This document shows, in pieces, positions 7,324 to 11,173 of a DNA stretch of 11,173 nucleotides. How positions within the stretch are numbered: the stretch's first letter is position 1; each line of letters begins with the position of its first letter. The notes under the pieces were generated by a model. The model had not been told where the DNA came from. It was given only the letters and a program-made list of their open reading frames with translations, and ran no database searches. This DNA is from Cyclobacteriaceae bacterium (GTDB taxonomy: Bacteria; Bacteroidota; Bacteroidia; Cytophagales; Cyclobacteriaceae). The stretch lies in NCBI GenBank assembly GCA_025455445.1, contig JALOMN010000024.1:1-11173 (forward strand), in the 5' to 3' direction. The position numbers and the translations under genes were made by a program.

Positions 7324-7398
7324 GGTGGGTGTAGTTCAGTTGGTTAGAACATCAGATTGTGATTCTGAGGGTCGTGGGTTCGAGCCCCATCACTCACC
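7324..7398 (+). tRNA. tRNA-His (anticodon GTG)
   Basis: The sequence folds as a complete cloverleaf. The acceptor stem begins with the extra G(-1) typical of tRNA-His at 7324, opposite C73 at 7398. The anticodon stem TCAGA/TCTGA (7352-7356 and 7364-7368) encloses the loop TTGTGAT with anticodon GTG at 7359-7361. The T-arm is GTGGG, TTCGAGC, CCCAT (7374-7390). The acceptor contains one G-U pair. The 3' CCA is not encoded, since CG follows C73, so it must be added by the CCA-adding enzyme. The G(-1) is the identity element read by HisRS. Confidence 0.97.
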
Positions 7399-7409
7399 CG
7401 TAATAAAAT

Positions 7410-7433
7410 AAAGCCCTTAATTGGGCTTTTTTT
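7410..7433 (+). terminator. Intrinsic terminator after tRNA-His
   Basis: AAAGCCC (7410-7416) pairs with GGGCTTT (7423-7429) over a 6-nt loop, and the T-run continues to 7433. It lies 11 nt after the tRNA and would also stop read-through from the dihydroorotase gene. Confidence 0.85.
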
Positions 7434-7647
7434 ATGCTCTCTGATTGCTGCCGCAGTCAATCTTCCTCTTTTCAAATTATTACTAAGAATTGATATTCAT
7501 TAAATATTAATTCAGATATAAAAATCGATCTCGTAATTGCCTTTTTCTAATGATTGGTTGCTTCCGTTTTGAAATGCTATTCAAGGAAAAATCTGCCTTT
7601 AAAAAGTACCTGATTGAAAAGCCAATTCATTTTTTATAGATTTAATA

Positions 7648-7914
7648 ATGAATCAGTGGGAAGATCTTAAAAATTCTTCATTAGACGAACAAATAAGTGC
7701 TCTATATGAGCATGCCACTTTTATCATGTCCATACGATACTATCAATATAAAATCAATCTTTATTTATTAGGCGACAACTACCTTGAGGTATTTGTGAAT
7801 CATAAAAATGCGTGTATCGATAGAATTGATTTATTGGATTTAAATCACACAAGAATGAAATTCTATTTCGACCAAATTAAAATAAGCGCCCCTGGCTTTT
7901 CAAAAAAGACATAA
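7648..7914 (+). CDS. Small protein of unknown function (88 aa)
   Basis: I do not recognise a named family. The product is 88 residues and probably soluble, since no signal peptide or membrane helix is visible. It begins with a polar, helix-like region (MNQWEDLKNSSLDEQISALYEHATFI), followed by a segment rich in Tyr and aliphatic residues (YYQYKINLYLLGDNYLEVFV, 31-50) that looks like two beta strands. After that comes an acidic and basic mix ending in KKT. The order of a helix and then strands suggests a compact alpha/beta fold, but that is inference. It is a plausible real gene: it fills the space between tRNA-His and a bidirectional terminator that begins directly after its TAA. The 214 nt upstream (7434-7647) are AT-rich, hold a weak hairpin at 7443-7462, and show no clear promoter. 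Confidence 0.7.
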   Translation: MNQWEDLKNSSLDEQISALYEHATFIMSIRYYQYKINLYLLGDNYLEVFVNHKNACIDRIDLLDLNHTRMKFYFDQIKISAPGFSKKT

Positions 7915-7916
7915 AA

Positions 7917-7942
7917 AAAACCCTGAATCACTTCAGGGTTTT
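7917..7942. terminator. Bidirectional intrinsic terminator
   Basis: AAAACCCTGAA (7917-7927) and TTCAGGGTTTT (7932-7942) form a perfect 11-bp stem with a 4-nt loop. The stem extends an eight-A run (7913-7920), which becomes a strong U-tail on the minus strand for the gene ending at 7964. The plus-strand tail (TTTTC) is shorter but still serves the 88-residue gene. Confidence 0.88.
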
Positions 7943-7963
7943 CTGTAAGAATGGATTGTAAAT

Positions 7964-8725
7964 TTATGCGGTTGCAGTAGAGGATTCTTCAGGCAATTTA
8001 ATTTGCGCTTTCAACACAACCGTTTTACGCGCTTTATAACCGCAATAGGTACAAGAGTAATGTTTCATTAGCTCTCCCTCTTGAGTATCAGTAGGAGCCT
8101 GAAGAATTTCTTCTCTCGTGATCTTGAATGTCTGATAATTGCATTCAGGACATTCAATTGCATGAAGGTGACCTGCATATTTTTCAATTTGCTTAAAGCC
8201 AGTCTCTTCATCCAACCACACATCATAGTCAACAGAGTAAACATTTTCTTCTGCAATCATACCTTCATCAAGGTGAACATCTTCTTCTTCTTCACTCAGT
8301 AACTTCATTGGTTTACCTGTTTTAGGAGAAAGTCTAGGCTTGTAACGAAGTACTTTAAGACGTTTTTCTATAAAGAATGGATAATAAAACTTAAGCAGGT
8401 TTTGAACTATAAGACCTACTAAAATGCCCATCATTGCAGTTGTAAAAATTCGCACAAAAACCCACATGGTTGTTAATTCCACCACATTGGCATTTACAAA
8501 GAAGCAACCCCCAATAATTAATATTATGGATGCAATCCATAAATTATTAATCTCATGACGATTAATAAAATCGTATTTGTTTTTGCTTCCTCCAACTGAA
8601 GAAAGTCTGATAAAATAGACCAGCGCCACTATAATACCTAAAGCCCAAAATGCAAGAGCAAGATTGAGCGCAAGGCTGTTCCAGGCATCGTACTGGTGTG
8701 GATCAACTTCTAATAATTCATTCAT
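7964..8725 (-). CDS. Membrane protein with C-terminal zinc ribbon, function unknown
   Basis: The 253-residue product has three likely membrane helices (about 18-40, 62-80 and 86-112). A basic stretch follows (EKRLKVLRYKPRLSPKTGKPMK, around 120-141), then a very acidic segment (LSEEEEDVHLDEG, 143-155). The C-terminal part holds two Cys pairs, C192-x-x-C195 and C225-x-x-C228, separated by 29 residues, which is the pattern of a zinc ribbon or rubredoxin-like metal site. By the positive-inside rule the basic region after the third helix suggests that the large C-terminal domain faces the cytoplasm. I do not recognise a function. The start is the ATG at 8725. The gene has its own candidate promoter and ends at the bidirectional terminator. 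It lies downstream of the dxs/hydrolase pair, separated by 140 nt, so it may be a separate unit. Confidence 0.85.
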   Translation of the reverse strand: MNELLEVDPHQYDAWNSLALNLALAFWALGIIVALVYFIRLSSVGGSKNKYDFINRHEINNLWIASIILIIGGCFFVNANVVELTTMWVFVRIFTTAMMGILVGLIVQNLLKFYYPFFIEKRLKVLRYKPRLSPKTGKPMKLLSEEEEDVHLDEGMIAEENVYSVDYDVWLDEETGFKQIEKYAGHLHAIECPECNYQTFKITREEILQAPTDTQEGELMKHYSCTYCGYKARKTVVLKAQIKLPEESSTATA

Positions 8726-8796
8726 GACTGTATTTTAGGTTTAATTCGGGTTATGAAGAAATGGTAAATGGGTTATCTTATATATTATCTTAATTT

Positions 8797-8804
8797 CAAA
8801 TATA
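8797..8804 (-). promoter_or_regulatory. Candidate -7 promoter element of the membrane zinc-ribbon gene
   Basis: The minus strand reads TATATTTG at 8804-8797, an exact TAnnTTTG. Transcription would start near 8790, giving a leader of about 65 nt. No good TTTG is seen at the expected upstream spacing, and the surrounding DNA is AT-rich, so chance matches are possible. Confidence 0.4.
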
Positions 8805-8865
8805 GTAATTAAAGGACAATTTAGAAGGTATGAACGAATTTTCAAATATCACGGTTGACTCCATG

Positions 8866-9627
8866 TCATTGATTTTTGTGCTTTATAAACTTTTTAATCG
8901 CGCGTAAAGCCAATTCCGGTGACTCAATCATTCCCATATGTCCTGTTTCTGACAACTCTACCAGTTGTATACCCTGATTTATCGAGGCCATTTTTTGTGA
9001 AACTGCGCACGGAATGATCTCATCATTAAGCCCGCTGATTATCAAAAGTTTATTGATTTTTTCAACCACAAGGTTTGATCTATCAGGTCTGTCGCGCATA
9101 GCCATAGTATAGGCAATGAGAGTTTCTTCTTTGGTATTTAAACAGATTGATTTAACCTGATCCAGAATAGATTTCTCCTTTTTGTAAAACAAGGAAGGCA
9201 CGAAAGTTTCTATAAACGGGGCTACACCGTGTGACTTTACAAAATCAATTACCTTATTGCGATTAGCCTTTTTTTCTTCCGGATCTGAAAAGATTGATGA
9301 ATGAAATAAAACCAAGTTATGGTTGAAAGAAATATCCTGTTCGGCCATAGCCAGTATCACGTATCCACCTAACGAATGCCCAATCAGAATTGGATTCTCA
9401 ATTTTTTGTGCGCTAAGCCAATTTATAACTAATCGGGCTATGTCATCTATTGAAAACGGGGCTTGAGGTAATGTACTTTTTCCAAATCCAGGCAGATCAA
9501 TTGAAAACACCCGATATTCTTTTGCAAGTTCGTCATCAAAGCCATTCCAGATTTGATGTGTTTCACAAAATCCATGAATGAGCACGACCGGAATGCCTTG
9601 CCCTTTTTCACGAAAGAAAAATTCCAT
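8866..9627 (-). CDS. Alpha/beta-fold hydrolase
   Basis: This 253-residue protein is a typical single-domain alpha/beta hydrolase, probably cytoplasmic since no signal peptide is visible. The oxyanion-hole strand is VVLIHGF (14-20), followed by DLPGFGKS (44-51). The nucleophile elbow is GHSLGGY with S85 (83-89). The likely acid is D202 in SGLNDEIIP (198-206), and the catalytic His is H230 in ETGHMGM (227-233). A lid region lies around 110-180. The triad is complete, so it should be an active esterase, lipase or related enzyme; the substrate cannot be read from the sequence. It resembles the MhpC/BioH type generally, but I do not assign either. It starts one base after the dxs stop codon, which suggests translational coupling in one operon. 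Confidence 0.92.
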   Translation of the reverse strand: MEFFFREKGQGIPVVLIHGFCETHQIWNGFDDELAKEYRVFSIDLPGFGKSTLPQAPFSIDDIARLVINWLSAQKIENPILIGHSLGGYVILAMAEQDISFNHNLVLFHSSIFSDPEEKKANRNKVIDFVKSHGVAPFIETFVPSLFYKKEKSILDQVKSICLNTKEETLIAYTMAMRDRPDRSNLVVEKINKLLIISGLNDEIIPCAVSQKMASINQGIQLVELSETGHMGMIESPELALRAIKKFIKHKNQ

Positions 9628-9628
9628 G

Positions 9629-11173
9629 TCAGTAAGCAGACCTTTCGGCTACCAGCATTAATTTGACCGCGCGAATTATTCCATCCGGGTCAAACCCACA
9701 TTCACGATGAAGATCAATCTGTTCTCCGTGTTCAATAATATCATCTGGAATTCCTAGTCTCTTTAATTCAGCCGAATAGTTATTATCTGCCATGAATTCG
9801 AGCACAGCACTGCCAATGCCACCCTGAATGCAGCCATCTTCAACAGTGATGACTTTCTTGTAAGTTGAAAATACTTCGTGAAGCAATTCTTCATCGAGTG
9901 GTTTAGCGAAGCGTAAATCATAATGCGCTACATGAATGCCTTCCTTTTCAAGTCGCTCACAAACTTCAACAGCATAATTGCCAATATGGCCAAATGTTAA
10001 AATCGCGAGATCATCCCCTTGTTTGATCTTGCGGCCTTTGCCAATCTGAATTTCTTCAAAAGCAGTCCTCCATTTTGGCATCACACCTTGTCCGCGCGGG
10101 TAGCGAATTGAAAATGCTTTTTCCTTGCGGGGAAGCTGGGCAGTATACATAAGGTTGCGCAATTCCTGCTCGTTCATTGGAGAAGCAATAATCATATTAG
10201 GAATGCAACGGAAGTAAGCAATATCATACGCACCATGATGAGTGGGGCCATCTGCACCGGCAAAGCCAGCTCTGTCAAGACAAAAATTTACAGGAAGATT
10301 TTGAATACAAACGTCATGCACTACCTGATCGTAGGCGCGTTGCATGAATGAACTGTAAATATTACAAAACGGTATCAGACCTTGCGTGGCAAGGCCTGCA
10401 GAGAATGTTACGGCATGTTGCTCGGCAATGCCTACATCAAATGCGCGATCGGGCATCTCTTTCATCATGATATTCATAGAAGAACCGGAAGGCATCGCTG
10501 GAGTTACCCCCATGATTTTATCATTTTCTTTCGCCAGTTCTACTATGGTATGCCCAAATACATCCTGATACTTAGGTGCCTGGGGTGTTTCATGCACCTT
10601 TTTATGTATCTCTCCGGTTATTTTGTCAAATGTGCCGGGGGCATGCCAGGTGGTGGCATTTCCGTTTTCAGCAGGCGCATAACCCTTTCCCTTTACGGTA
10701 ACACAATGTAAAATTTTAGGACCCTTTATTTCCTTAAGATCTTTAAGCACTGCCACCAGGTGGTCTACATCGTGCCCATCAACCGGGCCGAAGTAACGCA
10801 AGTTGAGTGATTCAAATAAATTACTTTGACTTAAGAGGGTTGATTTAATTCCTGTTTCAACTTTCGAAACAATCTCTTGTGCACTCTTACCGAAAGTGGA
10901 GAGTTTGCCTAATAAATTCCAAACATCATCCTTCAGGCGATTATACGTTTTAGAAGTAGTAATGTCCGTAAGATAATCCTTCAATGCACCTACATTGGGA
11001 TCAATCGACATACAGTTGTCGTTGAGGATGATTAAAATATTGGTATCTGAAACCCCTGCATGATTAAGGGCCTCGAAGGCCATCCCACCTGTTAACGCGC
11101 CATCGCCTATAACTGCTATGTGTTGCTTTTCTTCTTTACCTTGATATTTGGAGGCCATCGCCATGCCTAAAGC
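9629..11173 (-). CDS. dxs: 1-deoxy-D-xylulose-5-phosphate synthase, C-terminal 514 residues
   Basis: Dxs condenses pyruvate and glyceraldehyde 3-phosphate into DXP, the first step of the MEP isoprenoid pathway, using thiamine diphosphate (TPP) and Mg; DXP also feeds TPP and pyridoxal synthesis in many bacteria. The window holds the 3' end in frame from the right edge; roughly the first 120-130 residues are missing compared with the usual 620-640. Numbering from the first codon in the window, the TPP motif is GDGALTGG (23-30) through N53 in LNDN. The pyrimidine-binding domain has AEQHAVTF (250-257; E251 is the catalytic Glu), RAYDQV (279-284) and DGPTHHG (308-314). The C-terminal transketolase domain includes VEDGCIQGGIGSAV (444-457). 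No frameshift or stop is seen. The stop is TGA at 9631-9629, followed by the hydrolase ATG after one C. Confidence 0.97.
   Translation of the reverse strand, partial: ALGMAMASKYQGKEEKQHIAVIGDGALTGGMAFEALNHAGVSDTNILIILNDNCMSIDPNVGALKDYLTDITTSKTYNRLKDDVWNLLGKLSTFGKSAQEIVSKVETGIKSTLLSQSNLFESLNLRYFGPVDGHDVDHLVAVLKDLKEIKGPKILHCVTVKGKGYAPAENGNATTWHAPGTFDKITGEIHKKVHETPQAPKYQDVFGHTIVELAKENDKIMGVTPAMPSGSSMNIMMKEMPDRAFDVGIAEQHAVTFSAGLATQGLIPFCNIYSSFMQRAYDQVVHDVCIQNLPVNFCLDRAGFAGADGPTHHGAYDIAYFRCIPNMIIASPMNEQELRNLMYTAQLPRKEKAFSIRYPRGQGVMPKWRTAFEEIQIGKGRKIKQGDDLAILTFGHIGNYAVEVCERLEKEGIHVAHYDLRFAKPLDEELLHEVFSTYKKVITVEDGCIQGGIGSAVLEFMADNNYSAELKRLGIPDDIIEHGEQIDLHRECGFDPDGIIRAVKLMLVAERSAY

Noticed and set aside
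10382-10711. Plus-strand 109-codon open frame within dxs
   Set aside because: It is antisense to the conserved Dxs region and looks like a shadow frame with no protein-like pattern.
1-11173. Mobile element, CRISPR array, toxin-antitoxin or defence system
   Set aside because: I found no transposase, integrase, regularly spaced repeats, target-site duplications or defence-type genes; the tRNA-His 3' end is not repeated nearby and shows no integration scar.

Overview
The window looks like a chromosomal housekeeping segment from a Bacteroidota bacterium, most likely of the Cytophagales type; the assignment is an inference. The evidence is the AT-leaning composition, the lack of clear Shine-Dalgarno sequences, and several close matches to the Bacteroidota sigma factor promoter (TTG/TTTG, about 19 nt, TAnnTTTG). 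A Rho factor with a roughly 100-residue low-complexity insertion and a flavobacterial-type prolyl oligopeptidase also fit. I see no mobile element, CRISPR array, phage gene or defence island.

Layout from left to right: the 5' part of a prolyl oligopeptidase lipoprotein gene (minus, running off the left edge); a TspO/MBR-like polytopic membrane protein gene (plus) whose stop codon overlaps that of serS (minus); a divergent region with promoters for serS and rho; rho (plus) with a leader of about 160 nt; a perfect 13-bp bidirectional terminator; an RhlE-like DEAD-box helicase gene (minus, GTG start); a 36-bp divergent gap; a dihydroorotase gene (plus); tRNA-His(GTG) with its own promoter and terminator; a small unknown gene (plus); a second bidirectional terminator; a membrane/zinc-ribbon protein gene of unknown function (minus); and a minus-strand pair in which dxs (5' end beyond the right edge) is followed after one base by an alpha/beta hydrolase gene.

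The strands alternate almost gene by gene, so most genes are probably transcribed alone or in pairs. Convergent pairs are separated by a shared terminator or a shared stop palindrome, and divergent pairs share compact promoter regions. The functions are mainly information processing (serS, tRNA-His, rho, RNA helicase) and core metabolism (pyrimidine synthesis, MEP isoprenoid pathway).

I did not find a clearly new multi-gene system. The best leads are regulatory or protein-level: the rho leader (two hairpins and a 14-codon reading frame), the low-complexity insertion in Rho and the C-rich G-poor RNA that encodes it, the Gln in place of the usual first metal-binding His in the dihydroorotase, the overlapping helicase/dihydroorotase start region, and the uncharacterised membrane zinc-ribbon protein.
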